This document shows, piece by piece, positions 36,140-44,766 of a DNA stretch of 64,000 bases (its first letter is position 1; the number at the start of each line of letters is the position of its first letter). Source of the stretch: an uncultured Odoribacter sp. (lineage in GTDB: Bacteria > Bacteroidota > Bacteroidia > Bacteroidales > Marinifilaceae); NCBI GenBank assembly GCA_944321165.1, contig CALUKE010000002.1, positions 310,001 through 374,000 of the forward strand, read 5' to 3'. The translations under genes and the position numbers were made by a program. The notes beneath the pieces are model-generated. The model made no database searches, was not told the DNA's origin, and saw only the letters and a list, made by a program, of their open reading frames with translations.

Positions 36140-36169
36140 CACCTTTTTTTAAAAGTTTGTGTTTATATG
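36140..36169 (+). promoter_or_regulatory. Candidate ECF-sigma promoter of second fecR
   Basis: CACC at 36140-36143, a T run, and TGTGTTTATA from 36158, 18 bases from the CAC, as in front of the first fecR. It ends 16 bases before the start codon. The role as an ECF promoter is inferred from its recurrence. Confidence 0.5.
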
Positions 36170-36185
36170 CAAATGAAAATAAAAA

Positions 36186-37343
36186 ATGGATAGGGTATTT
36201 AGGATCGTTGAATTGCTTCACAAGCAGAAAGTGTTTCAGTTGACGGAAGAGGAGGAACGGGAATTGGCTGCATGGTTGTCTGACGAAGAGAACCGGAAGC
36301 TGGCAGAAAGATTGTATCGGGAAGAGGAGGAACGGAAAGCATGGACAGAGTATCAACATTATGATGCGGAGAAGGCTTATGTCCGTTTTTCTCGAATGTC
36401 GGACAGACGGATATTTCCATGGCGGCGATGGTGGGGGGTAGCGGCTGTTCTTCTGCCGTTGACTTTCGTGACCGTCTTTTTATTGCAGCAGGAGAATCTT
36501 GAAGAGAGGGAGACAGAAAATATTTCCTATACTTCTGGTGGACGGGGACATGCCATTCTTACTTTGGCTGGAGGCGATCGGATTGTTTTGGGAGAGAAAC
36601 AACCTTTATATTCACGGAAAGATTCGAGTGTGATTTTGACAGCCGATTCGATTACTTTACATTATGAAAAAAAGAAAGAACTTCCGGATCAACTTGTTTA
36701 CAATGAATTGTATGTCCCTCGTCGGGGCGAGTATGTGGTTTGTCTTTCCGATGGCAGTCGTATTTTTTTGAATGCCGATACCCGTTTGAAATATCCGGTC
36801 GTTTTTGGAAATGGTTCGAGGGTGGTAGAACTGACCGGGGAAGCCTATTTTGAAGTGGCTGCAGATTCTTTGCATCCTTTTGTGGTAAAGACAGGAGGCG
36901 GATCGATACAGGTGCTGGGAACGGTTTTCAATATCAATGCTTATGATGAAAATGCCGAGGTACAGACGACCTTGGTGGAAGGATCCGTCGCTGTTTGTAA
37001 AAAAGATGAAAAAGTGGTGTTGAGTCCTGGTGAACAGGCCTGTTTCCGCAAAGATGGAAATGGGTTATACAAACGGACTGTTCCGGTGGCGCTTTATACA
37101 GCCTGGAAAGATGGTCTGTTTAAGTTTCACCGGGAAAGTCTGGAGAATATCATGATGATTTTGACCCGATGGTATGATATTCAGGTGTTTTTTCAGAATG
37201 AGGATTTGAAACGCTTGCTGTTTACCGGCGATCTAAAAAAATACGATTCGATAGAAGAACATTTGAAAATGTTGGAAATGACAACCAATATCAGTTTTGA
37301 GGTACATGGTAGCAGTGTCATTATTGGATATAAAAATGACTGA
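36186..37343 (+). CDS. FecR family anti-sigma factor (locus 2)
   Basis: Inner-membrane regulator for the second SusC/SusD locus. The 385 residues have an N-terminal cytoplasmic part (1-78) with LTEEEERELAAWLSDEENRK, one membrane helix (about 83-100, WWGVAAVLLPLTFVTVFLL), a FecR domain (about 175-275, LSDGSRIFLNADTRLKYPV, ELTGEAYFEVAADSLHPF and VLGTVFNINAYDE) and a DUF4974-type C-terminus (about 315-382). Like the first fecR it has no sigma gene beside it; the upstream neighbour is the PagL-like gene. The susC start lies 22 bases after its stop. Confidence 0.94.
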   Translation: MDRVFRIVELLHKQKVFQLTEEEERELAAWLSDEENRKLAERLYREEEERKAWTEYQHYDAEKAYVRFSRMSDRRIFPWRRWWGVAAVLLPLTFVTVFLLQQENLEERETENISYTSGGRGHAILTLAGGDRIVLGEKQPLYSRKDSSVILTADSITLHYEKKKELPDQLVYNELYVPRRGEYVVCLSDGSRIFLNADTRLKYPVVFGNGSRVVELTGEAYFEVAADSLHPFVVKTGGGSIQVLGTVFNINAYDENAEVQTTLVEGSVAVCKKDEKVVLSPGEQACFRKDGNGLYKRTVPVALYTAWKDGLFKFHRESLENIMMILTRWYDIQVFFQNEDLKRLLFTGDLKKYDSIEEHLKMLEMTTNISFEVHGSSVIIGYKND

Positions 37344-37365
37344 TTATATTTTATTATTTAAACTT

Positions 37366-40300
37366 ATGAGAAAAAAAAGAATCAAGGGTATTCCGTGGAG
37401 ATATTTGCGGGATAAAAAATTCGGATTATTGGTAAAACTGTGTTGTTTTTTCTGCCTGTGCGGAGGTTTGCCGATATCGGCCAATGCTTATTCCCAACAT
37501 CAGCGGATTTCGGTAAATCTGGAAAATGTAAGTTTGGAAACACTTATTTCTGAAATAAAATCGAAAGTTGACTTGGATTTTTTATACAACATTCAGGAAC
37601 TGGAGAAGAATGGCAATGTTTCCATAAAGATGACCCAGGCAACAGTAGAAGAGATATTGGAAGAGGCTCTTAAAGGGAAAAACTTGAAGTATTCTTTGGT
37701 CAATGGCGTTATCGTCATTCGAGCCGGCGAGGCTTATGTTCCTCAGACTGAACGGACGGTTGTGAAAGGTGTTGTGAGGGATCAGGACGGAAATTTATTG
37801 CCAGGAGTTGCTGTTATGATCGATAAGACGACCATTGGTGTGACTACTAATTCGCAGGGGGAGTTTGAGATCGTTTACCCTGGAGATAACAAAAACTTTT
37901 CTTTGCTTTTTTCTTTTGTCGGAATGAAACCGGTCAATGTCGTTTATAAAGGGCAGAAATTGCTGGAGATTACAATGGAGGAAGACATATATGAACTGGA
38001 TGTGGCCAATGTGGTGCAGACCGGTTATCAGACAATCGATCGTCGTCATTTGACCAGTGCCATTTCTTCTGTAAAGGCAGAAGATGTGCTGGTGCCTGGT
38101 ATGACTTCCATTGATCAGGCGCTGGAGGGACGGATTCCCGATTTGGTTGTCATGAATAATTCCGGAGAGGTTGGGGCAACTCCTCGTATCCGGGTTCGGG
38201 GAACTTCTACGTTGATTGGGAATCGTCAGCCGTTGTGGGTATTGGATGGAGTGGTGCTGTACGATCCGGTGGATGTGGATCCGGCAGATCTGAATAATCC
38301 GGATTATATCAATATCGTGGGAAATGCGATTGCCGGTATCAATCCGCAAGATATCGAACGAATTGACGTGTTGAAAGATGCTTCGGCTACGGCTCTCTAT
38401 GGTACTCAGGCTGCGAACGGTGTGATTGTCGTAACTACCAAACGGGGAGCTGTAGGGAAGATGTCTCTTTCATACAGTCATACCTCGACTTTTACTCGCC
38501 GTCCCCGGTATACGGACCGGAATATTAATTTGATGAATTCCCAGGAACGGATGCAATTCGGAAAAGATCTGGTCGACAGTCATTATTATTTCCCGGAGAA
38601 TATGACGATGGTGGGATATGAAGGTGCCTATTATGATTGGATGACCGGTTTGTTGAGCTATGATGAATTTTTAAAGCAGGTGCAACACTATGAGGTGGTA
38701 AATACCGATTGGTTTGATCTTCTGACCCGCGATGCTTATTCGCATGCTCATACTTTGAGTATTTCCGGCGGTTCAGATAAAATTCGCTATTATACTTCTT
38801 TCGGTATTTCTGAAGATGATGGGGTTACCAAAACTTCTTACAGTGACCGTTATTCTCTGATGATGAACTTGGATGCGAATCTTTCCAAAAAGTTTACAGC
38901 CTCCCTGCGTATCAATGCCAATGTGCAGAATAAAAATCATGTGCCGACAGAAGTCGATGCCATGAATTATGCCTATAACACCACTCGGGCATTGCCCTGC
39001 TTCAATGAGGACGGAAGTTTGTATTATTACAAAAGACCGGCTGAAAATGAAAGTCATACTTATTTGAATTATAATATTTTGAATGAGATTGAGAATTCTT
39101 CTCAGGAGTATGCGGGAACAACGGCAATGGCTACTTTGGATTTGCGGTATAATATTGCGGATTTTTTGAATGCGACAGTTTCTGCTTCCTATTCCAGTAG
39201 CAGTACGCGTCAGGAAGATTGGTGGGGAGAAAATTCTTGGTATGTATCCGCTTTGCGGAATGCAGAACCCGATCAGACACCACCGATGGGTGAGGATGGA
39301 AAATGTTATCTGCCTTATGGCGGTATATTGAAAACTACGCAGAGTGATGCTAAAAATATGATGCTGCGAATTCAGAGTAATTTTAACAAATACCTGGATG
39401 CTGATTGTAAACATTTGATAGCCAGTTCTTTGGGTTTTGAGGCAAATTCTAATAAAAATGTTGGTATTTCCGATGAAGACAGAGGATATCTGAGAAATCG
39501 AGGAAAACAGTTTGTCGATTTGTCTGGGACTACTTCTGCGATGAATGAAAATGTGCATTATTTAATTGATGACTATCCTTTGTTTAAGGCGTGGTTGGCA
39601 AAGCCTCATCGTTCTATCAGCGAGAATTTGACAAATAAGGTCAGTGGTTATTTGACATTGTCATATTCCTATAATGATTATTTTACTCTGAATGCGAATG
39701 GACGTTTTGATGCTTCTAATAAATTCGGTAGTGAAAGTAACAATAGATTGTTACCGGTATGGTCTATTTCCGGAATGGCGAATTTAAAAGAAATCTTTTA
39801 TCGGCGGAAGTTGGCAGAAAATGAGAAGCTGGCAAATCGGTTCTGGCTAAGCGAGGCTCGTTTGCGGCTTTCATTCGGGCAACAGGGAAATATGATCGAC
39901 GGAGAAACACCGGATATGTTATTGAATCAGGGAAGTGTAGACACTTATTACGGTGAATATATTTCGACCTTGTATAAGTTGCCGAATCCGAATTTGAGAT
40001 GGGAGGTAACCAACCAGACTAACATCGGTTTGGAATTTTCTTTGTTTCAGTCTCGCCTGAATGTGAATATGGACCTTTACTTTAAAAAGACAAAAGATCT
40101 GTTGTCTTCCATCAATGTCGCTACTGTCAATGGAGTTCCGAATGGTGTCTATACCATGAATAACGGTAATCTATCGAATACGGGTTTATCGATCTCTTTG
40201 TCGGGTTATCCGGTGAAGACCAATGATTTCAGCTGGTATGTATCGACTTATTATTCTATTAACTGGAATGAAGTGAAAACTCAGCCCATTGAAAATTATA

Positions 40301-41073
40301 CCATGAGTGATTTTCTGAACGGTACTGCGATTATTAGCGGTAAACCGATCAGTACTTTTTATTCATATAAATTTTTGGGATTGAGTCCGACGACGGGAAT
40401 ACCCTTGTTTGATGATTGGGAAGAACGGGTACATCTGTTATATGGAAAGTCGGTAGCAGAAATTATGATGACGGTATTGGAAGACAGTGGTTGTCGGGAT
40501 CCGTTTATTACCGGAAATTTCAATAACAATATCAAATATAAGAACTGGTCTCTGTCCTTTAATTTAGCTTACAGTTTGGGATCCAAAGTGCGTTTGTTCA
40601 ACATGTACGATCCGATTCAGGATGGAGTTACTTCGATTGAAAATATTCGAAAAGAATTTACGCAACGATGGATGGTGCCCGGTGATGAATTGCGTACCAA
40701 TTATCCCGTTCTGTTGAGTCCTTCTGATCCGAATTATGATAAATACAGAACTCATTATTCTTCTGAGACCGGTTATCGAGGTCTGACGGGTCCGTTTGCA
40801 AACAATGTATGGCAAATGTATGATCAGTCGAATATTCGGGTAGTCAGTGGAAATTATCTGAAGATGCAGTCGTTGACATTGCGTTATAGTCTTCCTGCCC
40901 GGTATTTGAAGAAAACTCCTTTCAGTTATTTTTCCATTAATTTCAGTACCCAGAATCTGTTTACCATTTCTGCCAAGGAACTGAAGGGACAGGATCCTTC
41001 ACAAGCCGGTTTTGACAAACCTACTTTGTCTGTCAGACCGAGTTATACTTTCGGTGTTAATGTGTCATTTTAA
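37366..41073 (+). CDS. SusC/RagA-family TonB-dependent transporter with STN domain (locus 2)
   Basis: Outer-membrane importer of the second locus. About 1235 residues: long positively charged N-region and signal peptide (to about residue 45, ANAYSQ), STN domain (about 48-115, RISVNLENVSLETLISEIKS), carboxypeptidase-like domain (about 124-205, VVRDQDGNLLPGVAVMID), plug (about 215-345, PLWVLDGVVLYDP and IERIDVLKDASATALYGTQA) and barrel to the C-terminus (SVRPSYTFGVNVSF). ATG 37366 is chosen; in-frame starts further upstream lie inside fecR. With the FecR protein it probably forms a receptor that senses its own substrate. Cargo unknown. Confidence 0.95.
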   Translation: MRKKRIKGIPWRYLRDKKFGLLVKLCCFFCLCGGLPISANAYSQHQRISVNLENVSLETLISEIKSKVDLDFLYNIQELEKNGNVSIKMTQATVEEILEEALKGKNLKYSLVNGVIVIRAGEAYVPQTERTVVKGVVRDQDGNLLPGVAVMIDKTTIGVTTNSQGEFEIVYPGDNKNFSLLFSFVGMKPVNVVYKGQKLLEITMEEDIYELDVANVVQTGYQTIDRRHLTSAISSVKAEDVLVPGMTSIDQALEGRIPDLVVMNNSGEVGATPRIRVRGTSTLIGNRQPLWVLDGVVLYDPVDVDPADLNNPDYINIVGNAIAGINPQDIERIDVLKDASATALYGTQAANGVIVVTTKRGAVGKMSLSYSHTSTFTRRPRYTDRNINLMNSQERMQFGKDLVDSHYYFPENMTMVGYEGAYYDWMTGLLSYDEFLKQVQHYEVVNTDWFDLLTRDAYSHAHTLSISGGSDKIRYYTSFGISEDDGVTKTSYSDRYSLMMNLDANLSKKFTASLRINANVQNKNHVPTEVDAMNYAYNTTRALPCFNEDGSLYYYKRPAENESHTYLNYNILNEIENSSQEYAGTTAMATLDLRYNIADFLNATVSASYSSSSTRQEDWWGENSWYVSALRNAEPDQTPPMGEDGKCYLPYGGILKTTQSDAKNMMLRIQSNFNKYLDADCKHLIASSLGFEANSNKNVGISDEDRGYLRNRGKQFVDLSGTTSAMNENVHYLIDDYPLFKAWLAKPHRSISENLTNKVSGYLTLSYSYNDYFTLNANGRFDASNKFGSESNNRLLPVWSISGMANLKEIFYRRKLAENEKLANRFWLSEARLRLSFGQQGNMIDGETPDMLLNQGSVDTYYGEYISTLYKLPNPNLRWEVTNQTNIGLEFSLFQSRLNVNMDLYFKKTKDLLSSINVATVNGVPNGVYTMNNGNLSNTGLSISLSGYPVKTNDFSWYVSTYYSINWNEVKTQPIENYTMSDFLNGTAIISGKPISTFYSYKFLGLSPTTGIPLFDDWEERVHLLYGKSVAEIMMTVLEDSGCRDPFITGNFNNNIKYKNWSLSFNLAYSLGSKVRLFNMYDPIQDGVTSIENIRKEFTQRWMVPGDELRTNYPVLLSPSDPNYDKYRTHYSSETGYRGLTGPFANNVWQMYDQSNIRVVSGNYLKMQSLTLRYSLPARYLKKTPFSYFSINFSTQNLFTISAKELKGQDPSQAGFDKPTLSVRPSYTFGVNVSF

Positions 41074-41085
41074 ATAGAAACAGAT

Positions 41086-42657
41086 ATGAAACTTAAAAAT
41101 ATTGTTTTCGGAATATTACTCTTGTCTCTCACCGGATGCGGCGATTTTCTTGATGAATTTTCGCAGACTTACATCCGGGCTTCCAAGATATCTGATTATG
41201 ATGAGTTGCTTTTGGGGTCTGTGTATATGCCCAGTCGAAATCCGGCACCTCCTTATTCTTATGTCTATCCGTCTGGAAATTCCTGCGATTTTTTCAATTT
41301 GCTGGATGATGATATCAATGGGGTAGAGATGGAGAAACTGTACACCTATGGTGGAAACAACTATGCGACGACTCAGTGGCAGTCTATGGCGAAGGTTTTG
41401 TTCGGTTATACAACCTGGCAACAGGATATTTGTAATACGGAAATGACAACTCATGACGATCGGCAGACATGGGTAGATCTGTATCAGCGGATTGCTATTT
41501 TGAATACGACTCTGGAAGAAATCGACCGTTTGGATATTTCTACAGACAAGGAACGTCAGGATTATTACCGGGTAAAAGGTGAATGTCATTTCTTACGGGC
41601 TCAATTCTATTTTATTTTAACGAATCTGTACGGGAAACCCTATAATCCGGCAACGGCATCTTCTGATTTGGGGGTACCTTTGAAACTGACATCCGGGGTA
41701 GAACACGATAAAAACAAGGAGACGCAGTTCGATAGGACGCCGTTGTCGGTAATATATGAGCAATTGGTGGCGGATTTGAAGAATTCGATTACCTGTTTGA
41801 GTGAAAGCTCGAAAAATGTACTTTACCGGGCATCTAAAGACGCCGCAGTTCTGTTGCTCAGTCGTGTATATTTGTATATGCAGAAATGGGAAGAGGTGAA
41901 GAACCTTTTGGAACCGACTTTTAATAATTCTTATTTCTTGTCGTCCATGGTGACCATGGAACCCTTTGATAATGAGAATCGTTTTCTGACAGAAGATAAT
42001 GCTGAACTGATTTTTTCGCAGGCTTCTCTTTTTTCTCAGATTATTATGACGGCTTATGCTCCTGATTTTTGTGTAAGCCAGGATTTGTACAATCTTTATG
42101 GAGAGGAGGATTGCCGTCGTTCTTTCTTTACTAGAAACGGACAGACGGATAGTTTGGCGCTGTCGTATAAGTATTATACGGGAAATCATCAATCAAGGGT
42201 ATCCGATGTATTGATGTTGAGAAATGCAGAAGCTTATCTGAATATGGCAGAGGCGTGTGCGATGATGGGAAATCAGGACGCTTTGGCTAATCAGTATTTA
42301 AACAGTTTGCGGCGGACTCGGATTAAAAATTATGTGGATCAGAATTATGCTGGAGAAGAACTGGTTCGGCAAATCCGGAATGAACGGCGGAAGGAGCTGT
42401 GTTTTGAAGGCCATCGCTGGTTTGATTTGAGACGTTATTCTGTGGCTCAACCCTATCCCTATACGAAGAAAATTTATCGGAAGTACAGTGTCTATGGAGG
42501 ATATCCGAACTATTTGTTGGATCATACCTATACTTATGTATTGGAGGAGAACGATCCTGCTTATACTTTTGACATTCCCAAGTCTGTGAAAGAGTTTGAT
42601 GTGAAACCGATGCCAGGTAATGAAAGACCGGTAAGAGGGGCTTTAGAGGAAATTTAA
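41086..42657 (+). CDS. SusD/RagB-family surface lipoprotein (locus 2)
   Basis: Substrate-binding lid of the second SusC. The 523 residues have a lipobox LTGC (Cys about residue 18) and a mature start GDFLDEFSQ. The TPR-like conserved segment (about 160-178, RVKGECHFLRAQFYFILTNLYGKPYNP region) and the C-terminal helix ELVRQIRNERRKELCFEGHRWFDLRRY (about 424-448, seen in parts) are classic SusD motifs. It follows susC by 12 bases. Confidence 0.96.
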   Translation: MKLKNIVFGILLLSLTGCGDFLDEFSQTYIRASKISDYDELLLGSVYMPSRNPAPPYSYVYPSGNSCDFFNLLDDDINGVEMEKLYTYGGNNYATTQWQSMAKVLFGYTTWQQDICNTEMTTHDDRQTWVDLYQRIAILNTTLEEIDRLDISTDKERQDYYRVKGECHFLRAQFYFILTNLYGKPYNPATASSDLGVPLKLTSGVEHDKNKETQFDRTPLSVIYEQLVADLKNSITCLSESSKNVLYRASKDAAVLLLSRVYLYMQKWEEVKNLLEPTFNNSYFLSSMVTMEPFDNENRFLTEDNAELIFSQASLFSQIIMTAYAPDFCVSQDLYNLYGEEDCRRSFFTRNGQTDSLALSYKYYTGNHQSRVSDVLMLRNAEAYLNMAEACAMMGNQDALANQYLNSLRRTRIKNYVDQNYAGEELVRQIRNERRKELCFEGHRWFDLRRYSVAQPYPYTKKIYRKYSVYGGYPNYLLDHTYTYVLEENDPAYTFDIPKSVKEFDVKPMPGNERPVRGALEEI

Positions 42658-42668
42658 AATGATCGATT

Positions 42669-43718
42669 ATGAAATATTCATTGTTAATATGGTTTGCAGG
42701 CATTTTGTTCTGTGCCTGTCAGAAAGAAGATGATTTGCAGAATGAAATTGATTTTTCGAATGTGTATGCGATTACGGATGATCCGAGCAATCCGATACAA
42801 CATGAACGTTATTTGTTGTACAAGGAGTATGGGGTGTCTATTTATTTTAATGATACCATTGGAAAACAGTTCATTCGAAATGATATTTACGGAAATCCTT
42901 TCTATCGTTATGAAACGATAGATCCCAACTGGGTTTTCTTTAATGACAGCGATCAACAATTGAGTGGGACATTTAGGTTTTTTTATGTCGAAGGGGAAGA
43001 ACGACAGATGAAGTGTTTGACTTCTTTGCGTTCATTTTTGGAAAATTTGACTCCGAAAATGCGGCCGACCATGATCATGGTGGCCGACTCCATCTGGGTG
43101 GTAAACTCCAGCGGTGAAATTAATGCAAACATGGGAGGAACAAATTCCAATATGAACGATTTCCGGGCGAATTTTAGAGCGATTCTGATTACCAAACTGG
43201 CAGATTACGATAAGGTTCAGACGGAAGAGATGTTTTTGTCGATAGAACGGTCGCTGATCATGGATAAGATTTATAATTATGCAGATGAATTGAATGAATT
43301 CGGAACAGTCGTAGATCAGAGTTCTTACGGTCGGAGTGGTGTATTCGTTTATCCGAACGAGGATCCTTATGGGAATGGCGGATTTTATCTGTATTATGCA
43401 AGGCCGGAAACCATGTTTATGGCTGATTATGAGGAATTCGTGCTGGGAAAAGGATATCCCGAATCGTTTATAGAAGATAGTCGGCTTGCTTATGCTGCGA
43501 TTGTTGGACCATGGGGATTTGTTGCTCCTCGGGACATGAGCATATATCGGGATGCGACTCCATCTACTGTAGACAGTGACATCAGTATGTATTTGCAGTT
43601 GATTTTGAGTTACTCGCCGGAAGAGTTCAAAAAATATTGGGGAAGTTATCCTTTGGTCATGAAAAAGTACAATATCCTGGTGGATATTATTCAGGAAAAA
43701 ATGGGAGTAGAATTATAA
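42669..43718 (+). CDS. Lipoprotein of unknown function (locus 2)
   Basis: I do not recognise a family with confidence. The 349 residues start with a lipoprotein signal (ILFCACQKEDD, Cys about 17). The mature part is acidic and mixed alpha/beta; it opens with YLLYKEYGVSIYFND (about 58-72), similar to the start of the putative zinc-binding metallopeptidases often found third in SusC/SusD operons. However, no HExxH is present; the segment where it might be expected reads FRAILITKLADYD (about 174-186). It could be a non-catalytic relative or something unrelated. Operon position suggests surface display and a role with the SusC/SusD pair. Confidence 0.6.
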   Translation: MKYSLLIWFAGILFCACQKEDDLQNEIDFSNVYAITDDPSNPIQHERYLLYKEYGVSIYFNDTIGKQFIRNDIYGNPFYRYETIDPNWVFFNDSDQQLSGTFRFFYVEGEERQMKCLTSLRSFLENLTPKMRPTMIMVADSIWVVNSSGEINANMGGTNSNMNDFRANFRAILITKLADYDKVQTEEMFLSIERSLIMDKIYNYADELNEFGTVVDQSSYGRSGVFVYPNEDPYGNGGFYLYYARPETMFMADYEEFVLGKGYPESFIEDSRLAYAAIVGPWGFVAPRDMSIYRDATPSTVDSDISMYLQLILSYSPEEFKKYWGSYPLVMKKYNILVDIIQEKMGVEL

Positions 43719-43728
43719 TTCACGTAGT

Positions 43729-44760
43729 ATGAAAAAGATTTTGATGATATTATCGATTGTTTCGATCGTTTTGGTGGCTTGCCAGGAAACTGAAAAGGTG
43801 AAGTATTATTCGGTCCCTGGAGTAAAACCGGCTGCGGATTTCATTGATATGCGCGATCAGCGGGTTTATAAGTGTATCGAGATAGGGGATCAGATATGGT
43901 TCGCTGAAAATTTGGCTTATAAATTGGCTGAAGGAGATAACAATATGGGATGTCGGACTTTTGGCGAGAGTTTTCTTTCGATGCCTTTTGAAGAGGTGAA
44001 CATTCCCAATGAGATGTTGGTGGAGAAGTTGAATGAGGAGATTGAAAACGGTATCCTGGAGGATGTTTATTATGAAATGTTTGGTACGAAGATATATGCC
44101 AAAGATATGGTGGCAGAGTTTCTTTTGATGTATGGCATGCCGCTCAGTGAAGTGATTGTTTATTGCAGGGATTATTACAGTTGGCCGGAAATTGCTGCAG
44201 CTTTGGAAAGATATCAAAAAGAACTTCCTGCAGCAGTAGTGGCAGAATCCATGGCGGAGCAGATGGAAAAAACCGAACGAAGCAATGGACATTATTCAGA
44301 GACATACGGTTTGTTATATAGTTATGAGGCTGCTTTGGCATCCGTTCCGACGGAAGGAGGCTGGCGTTTGCCCACCGATGAGGACTGGAAAAAATTGGAA
44401 CGCTATATTGGCATGGAAAAAGAGGAGGTGGATCGTGACAATACCTGGAGAGGAACAACCGAGGGTGCTTTGCTGAAAAAAGGTGAACATGGAATCGGTT
44501 TTGATGCACTGTATGGTGGGGGAAAACTATATACACCCAATTATAGCAACTGGACGGATAATGATACCTATACAAAAAAGGATGAGAATGCTTTCTTCTG
44601 GACATCTGAAAAGATTGCAGATACCGATTCGACTTCTTTGGGTGTCATTCGCTCTGTCGCTGTCTACTCCGAAAAGATATTGCGTACGACAACAAAAATA
44701 ATTAATGAAGACGGGCATCCGGTATTATATAATGTCCGTTTGGTAAAAGATAAAAATTGA
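43729..44760 (+). CDS. FISUMP domain lipoprotein (locus 2)
   Basis: Probable surface lipoprotein of 343 residues. Signal with lipobox LVACQ (Cys about 18). DQRVYKCIEIGDQIWFAENLAYKL (about 42-65) and, after a helical insertion (about 80-195), GLLYSYEAALASVP, GGWRLPTDEDWKKLERYIG and FWTSEKIADTDS are the signatures of the Fibrobacter succinogenes major paralogous (FISUMP) domain. The insertion splitting the domain is rich in Glu and Met and is unusual in length. FISUMP function is unknown; it commonly occurs on secreted or surface proteins. Confidence 0.8.
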   Translation: MKKILMILSIVSIVLVACQETEKVKYYSVPGVKPAADFIDMRDQRVYKCIEIGDQIWFAENLAYKLAEGDNNMGCRTFGESFLSMPFEEVNIPNEMLVEKLNEEIENGILEDVYYEMFGTKIYAKDMVAEFLLMYGMPLSEVIVYCRDYYSWPEIAAALERYQKELPAAVVAESMAEQMEKTERSNGHYSETYGLLYSYEAALASVPTEGGWRLPTDEDWKKLERYIGMEKEEVDRDNTWRGTTEGALLKKGEHGIGFDALYGGGKLYTPNYSNWTDNDTYTKKDENAFFWTSEKIADTDSTSLGVIRSVAVYSEKILRTTTKIINEDGHPVLYNVRLVKDKN

Positions 44761-44766
44761 TAAAAG

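Noticed and set aside
42669..43718. Active zinc metallopeptidase
   Set aside because: No HExxH or equivalent zinc motif is present in the protein.
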